Shown: one piece after another, positions 20,108 through 28,990 of the stretch
Position numbering within the stretch: position 1 is the stretch's first letter
How the letters are laid out: every line of letters starts with the position of its first letter
Position numbers and translations under genes: made by a program
Notes under the pieces: generated by a model
What the model was told of the DNA's origin: nothing
Seen by the model: only the letters and a program-made list of their open reading frames with translations
The model's database searches: none
DNA from: Morganella morganii
GTDB taxonomy: Bacteria; Pseudomonadota; Gammaproteobacteria; Enterobacterales; Enterobacteriaceae
Direction of reading: 5' to 3'
Length of the DNA stretch: 64,000 bases
Assembly: GCF_019402645.1 (NCBI RefSeq)
Contig: NZ_VKKS01000001.1
Span: 1,761,592 to 1,825,591, forward strand

Positions 20108-20764
20108 ATGACATTCCGTTACCGCACCCTGTTTATCAGCGGATTACTGGTCTTTTCCGCCTCAGCACAGGCCGGATTACCGGAAGATATCAGCCGTTAT
20201 TTCCGGCAGTTACATCCGAAACCGTTGCAGGTGTCTGTTGAAATAAAAACCCCGATCGACCGCTGGCCGGCCTGCAAAGATCCGGTACTGCAACTGCCCG
20301 CGGGCGGGCGTAATACCGGCAATGTCTCGCTGCCGGTGTTATGCGGTAAAAAACGCACGTTTATGCAGCTGACCGTAAATGTTACCGGTCAGTATTACGT
20401 GGCGACCCGTCAGATTCAGCGCGGTGAAACTGTTCAGTTTGTCGATATCGGCACAAAGCGTGGTTTACTTCACAAATTGCCTGCCGGTACCGTTACCGAT
20501 AAAATGGCACTCCGCGGTGCCGTTGCTCTGCGTAATATTGACGCCGGACAAACCTACGTTGCCTCCATGACCCGCAAAGCCTGGGCAATAAAAGCCGGAC
20601 AAAGTGTTTTTGTCATGGCGGACGGTGATAATTTCTCGGTAAAATATGAAGGCCGTGCCATTAATAATGCCGCCACCGGGTCAGCTATCCGTGTCCGGCT
20701 GCTGAATGGCCAGGTTATCAGCGGGGAAGCTCTTGAAAATGGCAGTGTGAAAGTGTCACTGTAG
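20108..20764 (+). CDS. flgA: FlgA, P-ring assembly chaperone
   Basis: A 218-residue periplasmic chaperone for FlgI. The signal peptide ends at SAQA (about residues 16-22), and the SAF domain follows in the C-terminal half (TRQIQRGETVQFVDIGTKRG, ALRNIDAGQTYVASMTRKAW). AAGGAGAGG precedes the ATG; an upstream in-frame extension to 20048 lacks such a site. It is divergent from flgB and followed by flgMN. Confidence 0.94.
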   Translation: MTFRYRTLFISGLLVFSASAQAGLPEDISRYFRQLHPKPLQVSVEIKTPIDRWPACKDPVLQLPAGGRNTGNVSLPVLCGKKRTFMQLTVNVTGQYYVATRQIQRGETVQFVDIGTKRGLLHKLPAGTVTDKMALRGAVALRNIDAGQTYVASMTRKAWAIKAGQSVFVMADGDNFSVKYEGRAINNAATGSAIRVRLLNGQVISGEALENGSVKVSL

Positions 20765-20791
20765 TTATAAGCTGAGTGATAAATTTAGTTA

Positions 20792-20818
20792 TAAAGTTTC
20801 AGATAAGATTGCCGATAA
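20792..20818 (+). promoter_or_regulatory. Consensus sigma-28 (FliA) promoter of flgMN
   Basis: TAAAGTTT (20792-20799), exactly 11 bases, then GCCGATAA (20811-20818): a perfect match to the sigma-28 consensus. It lies 60 bases before the flgM ATG, giving the late, autoregulated promoter of the anti-sigma factor gene. Confidence 0.95.
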
Positions 20819-20878
20819 ACAATGAGCACAAGGGAGGCGCCCCTCCATCTCATACAGATCGGGAAAAGGAAAACAGAT

Positions 20879-21199
20879 ATGGCAATTGAGCAAACATCCG
20901 CGATTTCAGCACTGACCAAAGTGACTAACCGCGACCCGAAAGAACTGACCGCGCCGGTGCGCGATAAAAAAGTTCAGGCCGAAGAGACTGTCCGCGAAAG
21001 CGCATTTTCGCCGAGTGAACTTCAGAAACAGCTGCTTGCGCCGGGTAAAAATGATATTAATACTGCACGGGTGGCAGAAATCAAACAGGCGCTGAAAGAC
21101 GGCACATTACGGATGGATGCCGGTAAAATCGCTGACGGGCTGCTGCGCGATGCGCATGAATGCATGTTATCCATGGACAGCGCCGATAAAAATGACTGA
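20879..21199 (+). CDS. flgM: FlgM, anti-sigma-28 factor
   Basis: A 106-residue protein that holds FliA (sigma-28) inactive until the hook is complete and FlgM is exported. The C-terminal sigma-binding half is recognisable (NTARVAEIKQALKDGTLRMD, KIADGLLRDA), while the N-terminal half is Lys/Glu-rich and likely disordered. AAAGGA precedes ATG 20879, whereas an upstream in-frame start at 20822 would fall in the promoter leader. It overlaps flgN by 8 bases. Confidence 0.94.
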   Translation: MAIEQTSAISALTKVTNRDPKELTAPVRDKKVQAEETVRESAFSPSELQKQLLAPGKNDINTARVAEIKQALKDGTLRMDAGKIADGLLRDAHECMLSMDSADKND

Positions 21200-21632
21200 T
21201 CAACTTCTGCCGCTGCTGGATCAACAACTCTCTCATTTACAGTCACTGCATCAGGTGATGAAAAATGAAGAGTTGTTACTCGGTTATCCGCGTGTTCCCC
21301 AATCTCCGTTTCAGGAAGCCACGGAACAGAAACGGTTTCTGGTTGCCGCTATCGGCCATAATGAAACCCGCCGTCAGGCGCTGGAGCAGGAAACCGGGCT
21401 GTTTGCTCCCTATGAAAATAATGAGACCCTGCACACTGTCTGGAGTTCGGTTAAAGACCTGACCATCATGCTGAAAGAGATGAATTACCGCAATCATCAG
21501 ATGCTGAAGCTGCATATGCAGTTTAATCAGGAGCGGCTGGATTTTATGAAAAAGCATAATAACCAGGCAACTTACGGCTCTGACGGACAGGAATCCCGCA
21601 CACCGGTACTCGGCAAAAAAATCTCCGTCTGA
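21192..21632 (+). CDS. flgN: FlgN, chaperone for FlgK and FlgL
   Basis: A 146-residue helical export chaperone for the junction proteins FlgK and FlgL. It begins MTDQLLPLLDQQLSHL, contains EQKRFLVAAIGHNETRRQAL and ends in a flexible tail. ATG 21192 overlaps the flgM stop, so translation is coupled. The longer reading from 21117 would overlap flgM by 83 bases and is not preferred. Confidence 0.92.
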   Translation: MTDQLLPLLDQQLSHLQSLHQVMKNEELLLGYPRVPQSPFQEATEQKRFLVAAIGHNETRRQALEQETGLFAPYENNETLHTVWSSVKDLTIMLKEMNYRNHQMLKLHMQFNQERLDFMKKHNNQATYGSDGQESRTPVLGKKISV

Positions 21633-21633
21633 T

Positions 21634-21662
21634 AATTAACTGCCTTCCTCCGGCAGTTAATT
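21634..21662 (+). terminator. Hairpin after flgN
   Basis: AATTAACTGCC (21634-21644) and GGCAGTTAATT (21652-21662) form a perfect 11-bp stem with a 7-base loop immediately after the flgN stop. The T-tract is weak on the + strand. The rest of the 303-base gap to flhA (21663-21881) shows no convincing coding sequence. Confidence 0.7.
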
Positions 21663-21881
21663 CCCCTGCTTATTATCCCTCTATTTATCATTCTGCTTTG
21701 CTGCTGTATTTTCCTGATATCACACAGATAAACCTGGCATTCTCACACCATGCCTCTATTCACCTTCCGGCAGCCGGAAATGCCGGCGGAGAGCTATCAG
21801 TACCGGGTTTTGTCAGTCGCTTTCTCCGTATACCGGCAGAGATTAAATCGCGGACCCGAAAATGACCCGCTGAATATATAA

Positions 21882-21913
21882 CAAAGGGGAACCAGCTTGC
21901 GCGGGTTCCCCTT
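21882..21913 (-). terminator. Terminator after flhA
   Basis: AAGGGGAACC (21884-21893) pairs with GGTTCCCCTT (21904-21913) around a 10-base loop, and the minus strand continues into TTTGTTATATA. It sits 23 bases after the flhA stop and closes the flhBA transcript. Confidence 0.85.
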
Positions 21914-21935
21914 ATCGTGGTTATGTTGTCCGGCC

Positions 21936-24032
21936 TCAGCCTCCGATCATGGAAGTCATCCGTATCTGACGGCGGTCATTCAGTTCAAGGTTGGACATCA
22001 CCGCCAGCTGCGGCAGACTGCGACGCAGGAAGCGGGATAAAATCAGACGCAGTGAGTGATTGACCAGCAATACCATCGGTGCGCCCATAGCCTCCTGGTG
22101 CTGTACCGCACTCATTGCCTGCATTTCAATATTCTGTGCCAGGTTCGGCTCCAGTCCGCCGCCGCTTTTCGAAGCCTGCAACAGGATCTGCTCCAGCCCC
22201 GCATCCAGACCAATCACCTGAATTTCCCCGGATGCCCCGAACCACTGCTGGGTGATGGCGCGACCCAGTCCTATCCGTACCTGTGAGGTCAGAACATCCG
22301 TATCTTTCTGCTCACCGTTCTCACCAACCTGCTCTGCCAGCGTTTCAATAATGGTGCGTATATCGCGGATCATGACATTTTCAGTCAGCAGGTTTTGCAG
22401 CACGCGGTGGAAAATAGTCAGTGACAAAGTATCCGGAATCAGATCATCAGCCAGCTTCGGCATCTCTTTCTTCACGCGGTCATACAGCATCTGTGCTTCC
22501 TGGCGGCCGAACAGGTCACTGGCGTATTCCAGCAGGATCTGGTTAAAGTGTGTTGCCACCGCCGTACTGGCAGAAACCACCGTGTAACCCTGAATCTGTG
22601 CCTGCTCACGCAGATCATCATCAATCCACACCGCCGGTAAACCAAATGCCGGTTCCTGTGTGGCATCCCCTTCCAGAGCGCCCGCCGCATTACCCGGGTC
22701 AATCGCCAGCCAGCGGCCCGGCTGAGCCTCGCCGCGTCCGACTTCCGCCCCTTTGATCAGAATGCGGTAGGCGGTCGGTGCCAGCTCGAGGTTGTCACAA
22801 ATATGCACCACCGGCGGCAGATACCCCACTTCCCGGGCAAATTTCTTGCGCAGTCCGCGGATACGCCCGAGCAGCTCACCCTGCTGGTCATTATCCACCA
22901 GCGGAATAAGCCGGTAACCGACTTCCATCGCCAGCAGATCTTCCGCCACCACATCATCCCAGGTCGCTTCCGTGACTTTATTCGCCTCACGGAACTGCTG
23001 CTCCTGCACATTAGTTTCGGTTTCTTTGACCGGCTCTTTGCTTTTCTTCACCAGATACCAGCCAAGTGATGCCAGCGCCACCGTAAACAGCAAAAATACA
23101 AAGTTCGGCATGCCCGGGATAAGCCCCAGCAGCCCGAGAACCCCGGCACTCAGCCACATTACGCGCGGGTTATTGAACAGCTGGGTAACCATCTGTTCAC
23201 CGGCATCTTCATCCGTTGCCACGCGTGTGACAATCACACCGGCTGCTGTTGAGATAATCAGTGCCGGGATCTGTGCCACCAGACCATCACCGATGGTCAG
23301 CAGGGTATAGGTGCCGGCCGCATCGCCCAGCGGCATATGATGCTGAGCCACACCGACAATCAGACCGCCGATCACGTTAATCACCATGATCATAATCCCG
23401 GCAATTGCATCACCGCGGACAAATTTGCTGGCACCGTCCATTGAACCGTAAAAATCGGATTCCTGGGTCACTTCGGCACGGCGGCGTTTGGCCTCTTCAT
23501 CATTGATGATCCCGGCGTTTAAGTCCGCATCAATCGCCATCTGCTTACCCGGCATGCCGTCGAGCACAAAGCGCGCACCGACTTCAGCGATACGTCCCGC
23601 CCCCTTGGTGATAACCATAAAGTTGATTAACACCAGGATGACAAAGACCACAATCCCGATAGCAAAGTTACCGCCGACGAGGAAATGCCCGAAGGCTTCC
23701 ACCACCCGGCCTGCTGCTGCGGGACCTGTATGCCCGTCCATCAGGATGATACGGGTTGAGGCCACGTTCAGCGACAGACGCAGTAAGGTGGAAAACAGCA
23801 GAATAGTCGGGAATGCGGCAAAATCAAGGGTACGCCGGGTGAACATTGCCACCAGCAGCACCATAATGGAGAGCGCGATATTAAAGGTAAACAGTAAATC
23901 CAGCACAAACGCCGGCAACGGCAGTACCATCATTGACAGAATCATCAGGATGAGGACCGGCCCGGCAAGTAACTGCCATTGTGCTCCCTGCATCGTTTTC
24001 GGTAATCTCAAAAGTGCAGCCAGATTAGCCAT
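21936..24032 (-). CDS. flhA: FlhA, flagellar export gate protein
   Basis: A 698-residue export gate protein. The N-terminal half has about eight membrane helices (ILMILSMMVLPLPAFVLDLL onward) and the FHIPEP-family loop RFVLDGMPGKQMAIDADLNA. The C-terminal cytoplasmic ring domain docks chaperone-substrate complexes. The start MANLAALLRLP matches the family and overlaps the flhB stop by 8 bases. The gene flhE, which often follows flhA in enterics, is not present. Confidence 0.97.
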   Translation of the reverse strand: MANLAALLRLPKTMQGAQWQLLAGPVLILMILSMMVLPLPAFVLDLLFTFNIALSIMVLLVAMFTRRTLDFAAFPTILLFSTLLRLSLNVASTRIILMDGHTGPAAAGRVVEAFGHFLVGGNFAIGIVVFVILVLINFMVITKGAGRIAEVGARFVLDGMPGKQMAIDADLNAGIINDEEAKRRRAEVTQESDFYGSMDGASKFVRGDAIAGIMIMVINVIGGLIVGVAQHHMPLGDAAGTYTLLTIGDGLVAQIPALIISTAAGVIVTRVATDEDAGEQMVTQLFNNPRVMWLSAGVLGLLGLIPGMPNFVFLLFTVALASLGWYLVKKSKEPVKETETNVQEQQFREANKVTEATWDDVVAEDLLAMEVGYRLIPLVDNDQQGELLGRIRGLRKKFAREVGYLPPVVHICDNLELAPTAYRILIKGAEVGRGEAQPGRWLAIDPGNAAGALEGDATQEPAFGLPAVWIDDDLREQAQIQGYTVVSASTAVATHFNQILLEYASDLFGRQEAQMLYDRVKKEMPKLADDLIPDTLSLTIFHRVLQNLLTENVMIRDIRTIIETLAEQVGENGEQKDTDVLTSQVRIGLGRAITQQWFGASGEIQVIGLDAGLEQILLQASKSGGGLEPNLAQNIEMQAMSAVQHQEAMGAPMVLLVNHSLRLILSRFLRRSLPQLAVMSNLELNDRRQIRMTSMIGG

Positions 24033-25176
24033 TTCGGGTATTTTCTCCAACAAAATCAAGTGCCTTCGGCACCGGTAAATTCTTCGGTTTTTTCGGTTTC
24101 AGGCCGCCCTCACGACGCCAGCGGCGCAGCTGAAACACCCATGCCAGCACTTCCGCCACAGCGGCATACAGTGCCGCCGGGATTGACTGCCCCACTTCGG
24201 CATGGCGGTAGAGTGCCCGCGCCAGCGGCGGAGCCTCCAGCAGCAGAATGCGGTTCTCCGCACCAATCTCTTTGATCCGCTGTGCCAGTACCCCGGCACC
24301 TTTGGCCAGCACTCTCGGCGCGGTCATTTTTTTCTCGTCATACTTCAGGGCAACGGCGTAGTGTGTCGGGTTGGTCACAATCACATCCGCCTGCGGCACA
24401 TCCGCCATCATGCGGTTACGTGCCATAGCACGCTGCTGCTGACGGATTTTTGCTTTTATCTGCGGGTCACCCTCCTGCTGTTTAAATTCATCCTTGATTT
24501 CCTGGCGGCTCATCCGCAGCTTTTTCAGGTGCGAACGAATCTGCCAGAACACATCAAACGCCACCATCGGGATCAGCATAAAGATGATCAGGTAACCGGC
24601 AAAAATCACTTTCTGCATAGCATTCGTCATTGCTGTTGACGGGGATTCCATCGCCAGATGCAGTAATGACGGCCACGCCTGCCATAAAAAAATCCATGCA
24701 CCCAGGCCAATCAGCAGAGATTTGAGAATCGCCTTGAATAATTCGGCCAGCGCATTCATGGAAAAAATACGTTTAAAACCCTTCAGCGGGTTCAGTTTTG
24801 TCAGGTCAAATTTGATGGATTTGGTGTTAAATGCCAGGCCACCGACCAGTGCCGAGGCGGAAATACCGACCAGCGCCAGTCCGCCGACAACCGGCAGAAG
24901 CGCAAACAAGGCTTCACCAATCACTTTTCCGAGAAAACGCAGCATCAGCCCCGGATTCTGTAAGTAAAAGTTATCAAAGATAAATCCCTGACGAAAAATG
25001 TCACGCAACTGTCCCGCCAGATGGCCGCCGCTTAACCACAGCAGGCTGACTCCCGCCAGCATCATCATCAGTGAGCTGAGTTCTTTGGAGCGGACAATCT
25101 GTCCGTCCTCTTTGGCTTTCTGTCTTTTATGGGGGGTGGGTTCTTCTGTTTTTTCCACATCACTTTCATCAGACAC
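24025..25176 (-). CDS. flhB: FlhB, export specificity switch protein
   Basis: A 383-residue gate protein with four membrane helices and a cytoplasmic domain that cleaves itself in the NPTH motif (VTNPTHYAVALKYD, near residue 270), allowing the FliK-triggered switch from hook to filament export. Several GTG codons occur in the repeat at the start; GTG 25176 gives MSDESDVEKTEEPTPH, like the family, and lies 5 bases after GGAGG. Start choice is therefore GTG 25176 rather than GTG 25182. Confidence 0.96.
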   Translation of the reverse strand: MSDESDVEKTEEPTPHKRQKAKEDGQIVRSKELSSLMMMLAGVSLLWLSGGHLAGQLRDIFRQGFIFDNFYLQNPGLMLRFLGKVIGEALFALLPVVGGLALVGISASALVGGLAFNTKSIKFDLTKLNPLKGFKRIFSMNALAELFKAILKSLLIGLGAWIFLWQAWPSLLHLAMESPSTAMTNAMQKVIFAGYLIIFMLIPMVAFDVFWQIRSHLKKLRMSRQEIKDEFKQQEGDPQIKAKIRQQQRAMARNRMMADVPQADVIVTNPTHYAVALKYDEKKMTAPRVLAKGAGVLAQRIKEIGAENRILLLEAPPLARALYRHAEVGQSIPAALYAAVAEVLAWVFQLRRWRREGGLKPKKPKNLPVPKALDFVGENTRNG

Positions 25177-25499
25177 ACACACCTCCGCCGTCTGCCGGGA
25201 TTTTGCTTATGGCTATAGCATGACAGAGTGCGGCAAATTCAATGGTGGAAAATGACCGATCTTAACGGTGTAATTCCCTGATTAAAGCAGGCGTGGCGGA
25301 TTTATCAGCAGAAAATCACTCTGTAACACCCATGGACAGTGGTCAGCAACGCAATATAGTTAATTTCCGGCGCTTAACCTGATGAAAGCCCGTATTTCGC
25401 ACGGGTTGTTAAATTAGGAATAATTCCGATAGGCACTTATTACCGGTACTTTATAATTTACCACGGTTTTATTCCACGATAATCACAAGGTACTCACTA
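25177..25499. other. Divergent promoter region between flhB and the lipoprotein gene
   Basis: This 323-base gap contains no credible gene. It must hold the flhB promoter (minus strand) and the promoter of the lipoprotein gene, for which TATAAT at 25452-25457 is a plausible -10 without a good -35. A small hairpin (CCCGT/ACGGG, about 25389-25405) is also visible. No sigma-28 box was found. Confidence 0.5.
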
Positions 25500-25811
25500 A
25501 TGAAAAAAACAATTTTAGCCTGCTCTCTGGGTTTAATGGCTCTGGCTCTGACTGCGTGTTCCGGCGAAGAAAAATCAGCATCATCCGTTCCGGGTGCAAC
25601 TGAAACCTGTAACAAATACTTTGCTGAAGTTGACGGCTTAGTGAAAAAAGCCAGCGAAAACGAAGCGGCTAAAGCTCAGTTAGAGCCGATGATGAAACAG
25701 TACGACGAAGCGAAAAAACAAATCGCAGCAATGCCGAAAGATCAGCAGGATGCGGCATGTAAAGCAGGCAGCGAAGCTCTGGCTCAGGTTAAGCAGGCTA
25801 TGGGTCTCTGA
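25500..25811 (+). CDS. Small predicted lipoprotein
   Basis: A 103-residue protein with a lipoprotein signal: MKKTILACSLGLMALALTAC, acylated Cys at residue 20. The mature part is helical, Lys/Glu/Ala-rich, with one Cys near each end (TCNKYF and DAACKAG) that could form a disulphide. It resembles small enteric lipoproteins of the DUF5339 type, but that match is tentative. It has its own terminator and lies between flhB and cheZ, so a motility role is possible but not shown. Confidence 0.85.
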   Translation: MKKTILACSLGLMALALTACSGEEKSASSVPGATETCNKYFAEVDGLVKKASENEAAKAQLEPMMKQYDEAKKQIAAMPKDQQDAACKAGSEALAQVKQAMGL

Positions 25812-25840
25812 TTTCCGTTCTTACGGACTGGAAGATCTGA

Positions 25841-25867
25841 ACCGCAGTGTCCCTACTGCGGTTTTTT
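25841..25867 (+). terminator. Terminator of the small lipoprotein gene
   Basis: ACCGCAGT (25841-25848) and ACTGCGGT (25855-25862) form an 8-bp stem with a 6-base loop followed by TTTTTT. It ends just before the cheZ stop, so the lipoprotein and cheZ transcripts converge here. Confidence 0.92.
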
Positions 25868-25870
25868 ATA

Positions 25871-26509
25871 TCAGAAACCGAGCTCATCCAGCAGGTCATC
25901 TACCTGTGACTGTGATGACATCACATTCGTCCCTTTCGGGTCAATCTGCGGCCCGTTTTTCAGGCTGTCAACCGGATGTTTTGCACGGATTTCGGCCGGG
26001 GTGTTTTCCATCAGCAGAAACAGCAGCTGTTTCTCCGTCTCTTCCACCACTTCCATCATTTTTTTCACGACCTGACCAGTCAGATCCTGGAAATCCTGTG
26101 CCATCATAATTTCCAGCAACTCACTTTTGGTCACCGCACTGCCGTCAATCACCCGGCGGATAAATGCCATGGTGGATTCCTGCAATGACGGGTCAATCTC
26201 CGCAGACGGGCAGGACTGCCAGCGCGCCTGCAAATCCAGTGCATCCTCGTGCATTTTCACCTGTAACGGCTTGATGGTGTCAATGCCGTTGAGCGTTTTT
26301 TCCGCCGCCTGTGCGGTCATCTGAGCGATGTAACGCAGTCTGTCTTTTCCGTCCGGAATTGTCGCGACCGCCTGCTGCACGCCCTTTTCTAATCCCAGTT
26401 CACGCATGCTTTCTCTTAACATCCTCGTTAAAAAACCGACTCTGGTGATGATCTGTTTTAAATCATCATCACTGTTTTTGTTTCTGTCCGTTGATTTATT
26501 TTCCGTCAT
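25871..26509 (-). CDS. cheZ: CheZ, CheY-P phosphatase
   Basis: A 212-residue dimeric helical phosphatase that speeds dephosphorylation of CheY-P. The active-site region MAQDFQDLTGQVVKKMM carries the conserved Asp and Gln, and the C-terminal CheY-binding helix VDDLLDELGF is intact. It is the last gene of the cheR-B-Y-Z run, 25 bases after cheY. Confidence 0.96.
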   Translation of the reverse strand: MTENKSTDRNKNSDDDLKQIITRVGFLTRMLRESMRELGLEKGVQQAVATIPDGKDRLRYIAQMTAQAAEKTLNGIDTIKPLQVKMHEDALDLQARWQSCPSAEIDPSLQESTMAFIRRVIDGSAVTKSELLEIMMAQDFQDLTGQVVKKMMEVVEETEKQLLFLLMENTPAEIRAKHPVDSLKNGPQIDPKGTNVMSSQSQVDDLLDELGF

Positions 26510-26534
26510 CCTGCTTTCCTTCTGCTGATGCCCC

Positions 26535-26927
26535 TCAGTTCAGACCCATCTTTTCGAAGACTTTATTCAGTTTTTCCTCGAGGATAGCGGCAGTGAACGG
26601 CTTGACAACATAACCGCTGGCACCGGCCTGAGCGGCGGCAATAATATTTTCTTTCTTCGCTTCGGCGGTCACCATCATGACCGGGATGTGTTTGAGTGCA
26701 TCATCCGCACGGATGGTTTTCAGCAGCTCCAGCCCGTCCATGTTCGGCATGTTCCAGTCCGCCACCACGAAATCAATCTGACCCGCACGGATTTTCTCCA
26801 GGGCATCCACACCGTCTTCCGCCTCTTCAATTTTGTTGTATCCCAACTCTTTTAAGAGGTTACGTACAATACGGCGCATTGTGGAAAAATCATCAACTAC
26901 CAGAAAATTCAAATCTTTAGCGGCCAT
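26535..26927 (-). CDS. cheY: CheY, chemotaxis response regulator
   Basis: A 130-residue single-domain receiver that carries the signal from CheA to FliM. Phosphorylation site Asp57 ([12 protein letters not shown]), acidic pair Asp12-Asp13, the Thr in VMMVTAE and the Lys in YVVKPF are all present. ATG 26927 has CAGGAG upstream; two more in-frame codons upstream are unlikely to be used. Confidence 0.97.
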   Translation of the reverse strand: MAAKDLNFLVVDDFSTMRRIVRNLLKELGYNKIEEAEDGVDALEKIRAGQIDFVVADWNMPNMDGLELLKTIRADDALKHIPVMMVTAEAKKENIIAAAQAGASGYVVKPFTAAILEEKLNKVFEKMGLN

Positions 26928-26968
26928 AACCACTCCTGCAATAATACAATGAATAATTGCCGGTTCCG

Positions 26969-28036
26969 TCAGGCGGAAACGGCAGCAAGTCTGCCCAGCA
27001 CACTGGGGGCAATTTTGACGAGATCCTGAATTTCATCGACCGCATTCAGTTCAATCGCTGCTCTCGGCATGCCGAAGACCACGCAACTGCGCTCATCCTG
27101 GGCATAAGTGATCGCCCCTTTCTGCCGCAGATTCAGCATACCGCGCGCGCCGTCCATGCCCATACCGGTCAGCAGGACCGCAATACATTTGCGGGCAGCA
27201 CATTCGGCCACGGAATCAAACAGTACATCCACAGACGGACGGTGACGGTTTACCGGCGGCGTTTGCTGAAGTACCACCTGGTAACCCCGGCCCTTATCTG
27301 CGATCAGCATGTGGGCATCACCCGGGGCAATATAAGCATGCCCTTTGCGCAGCACATCGCCGTGTTCCGCCTCTTTTACCGTCAGCGCACAGAGTTTGTT
27401 CAGACGCTCAGCAAATGAGCGGGTAAAACCGGCCGGCATATGCTGAGTGATCACCACCGGCGGGCACTCCGGCGGCAGCATCTCCAGGAACTGACGGATA
27501 GCCTCCGTACCACCGGTCGATGCGCCCACCGCAATCAGGCGGTTATGGCAGACATACGATGACAGCGGTTTACTGACCACCGCCGGGGCTGCCGTCACTT
27601 TTTCCTGACGGCGGAAGCGGTTCCCCTGCGTGATTTTTGACATCGCCGCCGCACGGATTTTTTCACCGATAAGATCGCGGTAACTCATCATGGTTTCGCG
27701 GATCCCGATTTGCGGTTTGGTAACAAAATCCACCGCGCCCAGTTCCAGCGCTTTCAGGGTCACTTCCGAGCCTTTGGAAGTCAGCGTGGAGACCATCACC
27801 ACCGGAACCGGGTGCAGCCGCATCAGTTTTTCCAGAAAGTCGATACCGTCCATCCGCGGCATTTCCACATCCAGCGTCACCACATCCGGTTCATGCTGTT
27901 TAATCAGATCACGCGCAACATACGGATCCGGTGCCACGTCCACCACCGTCATATCCGGATGGCTGTTAATAATTTCACGCATTAACTGGCGCATCAGCGC
28001 CGAGTCATCAACGCAAAGCACTTTTATTTTTTTCAT
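26969..28036 (-). CDS. cheB: CheB, receptor methylesterase/deamidase
   Basis: A 355-residue adaptation enzyme that removes methyl groups from receptor glutamates. An N-terminal receiver domain ([34 protein letters not shown]) is joined to a C-terminal esterase whose triad is visible in [11 protein letters not shown] (Ser), [11 protein letters not shown] (His) and [12 protein letters not shown] (Asp). ATG 28036 with GGGAGA upstream is the likely start; it lies inside the end of cheR, a 29-base overlap. Confidence 0.96.
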   Translation of the reverse strand: MKKIKVLCVDDSALMRQLMREIINSHPDMTVVDVAPDPYVARDLIKQHEPDVVTLDVEMPRMDGIDFLEKLMRLHPVPVVMVSTLTSKGSEVTLKALELGAVDFVTKPQIGIRETMMSYRDLIGEKIRAAAMSKITQGNRFRRQEKVTAAPAVVSKPLSSYVCHNRLIAVGASTGGTEAIRQFLEMLPPECPPVVITQHMPAGFTRSFAERLNKLCALTVKEAEHGDVLRKGHAYIAPGDAHMLIADKGRGYQVVLQQTPPVNRHRPSVDVLFDSVAECAARKCIAVLLTGMGMDGARGMLNLRQKGAITYAQDERSCVVFGMPRAAIELNAVDEIQDLVKIAPSVLGRLAAVSA

Positions 28037-28871
28037 CACTTCTCCCGGCCGCCTGAATGCTGTAAACGGTCTGTCCTCTGATGACATAACGCGAAGATAA
28101 CTGTGATAAGTTCTCCGAATGTCCGATGAACAGCAGCCCGTCAGGCTTCAGTAGCGGAACAAAACGTTCCAGTAGTTGTTTCTGCATGTCCTTATCGAAA
28201 TAAATCATGACATTACGACAAAATATGGCATCAAACTGCCCCTGAAACTGCCAGTCATTGTCCGTCAGATTCAGATAACGGAAATCAATCATCCGGCCGA
28301 GCGCCGGTTTCACCCGGGCATAGCCTTCATATTCCCCGACCCCTTTCATAAAATGGCGCTGGCGCTGAAGGGCGTTGAGGCTTTTCAGCTCTTCGATACG
28401 GTAGACGCCCTTGCGGGCCTTCTCCAGAACTTCGGTATCGATATCACTGGCGATCACTTTGGCATTTATGGCGTTCGCACCGAGAACATCACTGAGTGTC
28501 ATGGCGATCGAATACGGTTCTTCCCCGGTTGAGGCTGCCGCACACCAGATAGTGATCGGCTGGTTACGGCGGGGACGGATAAAGTCAGTCAGCGTCTGAA
28601 AGTGATGTGGCTCCCGGAAAAATGCGGTTAAATTGGTGGTCATTGCATTAATAAACGCCTGCCATTCCGGGTGCAGCGGCTCCCGTTCCAGCAAACGCAG
28701 GTATTCGGCGAATGTGCTCATATTGCAGTCTCTAAGCCGCTTTAACAGGCGGTTGTAGACCATATTTTTTTTATTCATGCTAAGGACGATGCCTGACTTT
28801 TTATGAATAAACCGGCACACCCGACCAAACTCATCATCTGTGAGTGGTTCTATCTGTGGCGCAAAAAGCAT
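28008..28871 (-). CDS. cheR: CheR, receptor methyltransferase
   Basis: A 287-residue SAM-dependent enzyme that methylates receptor glutamates for adaptation. It has the helical N-terminal domain ([20 protein letters not shown]) and the SAM-binding domain with [19 protein letters not shown] and [14 protein letters not shown]. One of the two receptors encoded just upstream ends in the NWETF pentapeptide that tethers CheR. Confidence 0.96.
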   Translation of the reverse strand: MLFAPQIEPLTDDEFGRVCRFIHKKSGIVLSMNKKNMVYNRLLKRLRDCNMSTFAEYLRLLEREPLHPEWQAFINAMTTNLTAFFREPHHFQTLTDFIRPRRNQPITIWCAAASTGEEPYSIAMTLSDVLGANAINAKVIASDIDTEVLEKARKGVYRIEELKSLNALQRQRHFMKGVGEYEGYARVKPALGRMIDFRYLNLTDNDWQFQGQFDAIFCRNVMIYFDKDMQKQLLERFVPLLKPDGLLFIGHSENLSQLSSRYVIRGQTVYSIQAAGRSDEKNKSALR

Positions 28872-28990
28872 CGTACTTGTTGTCCTTTCGGTAAAAACGA
28901 TTCAGTGACAGTTTTCAATACAAACAGATCGGTTACCGCCCGGCACCGGGCTCTGCGATACGAACCGGTGCCGGGCGGGGATCAGGGCTG

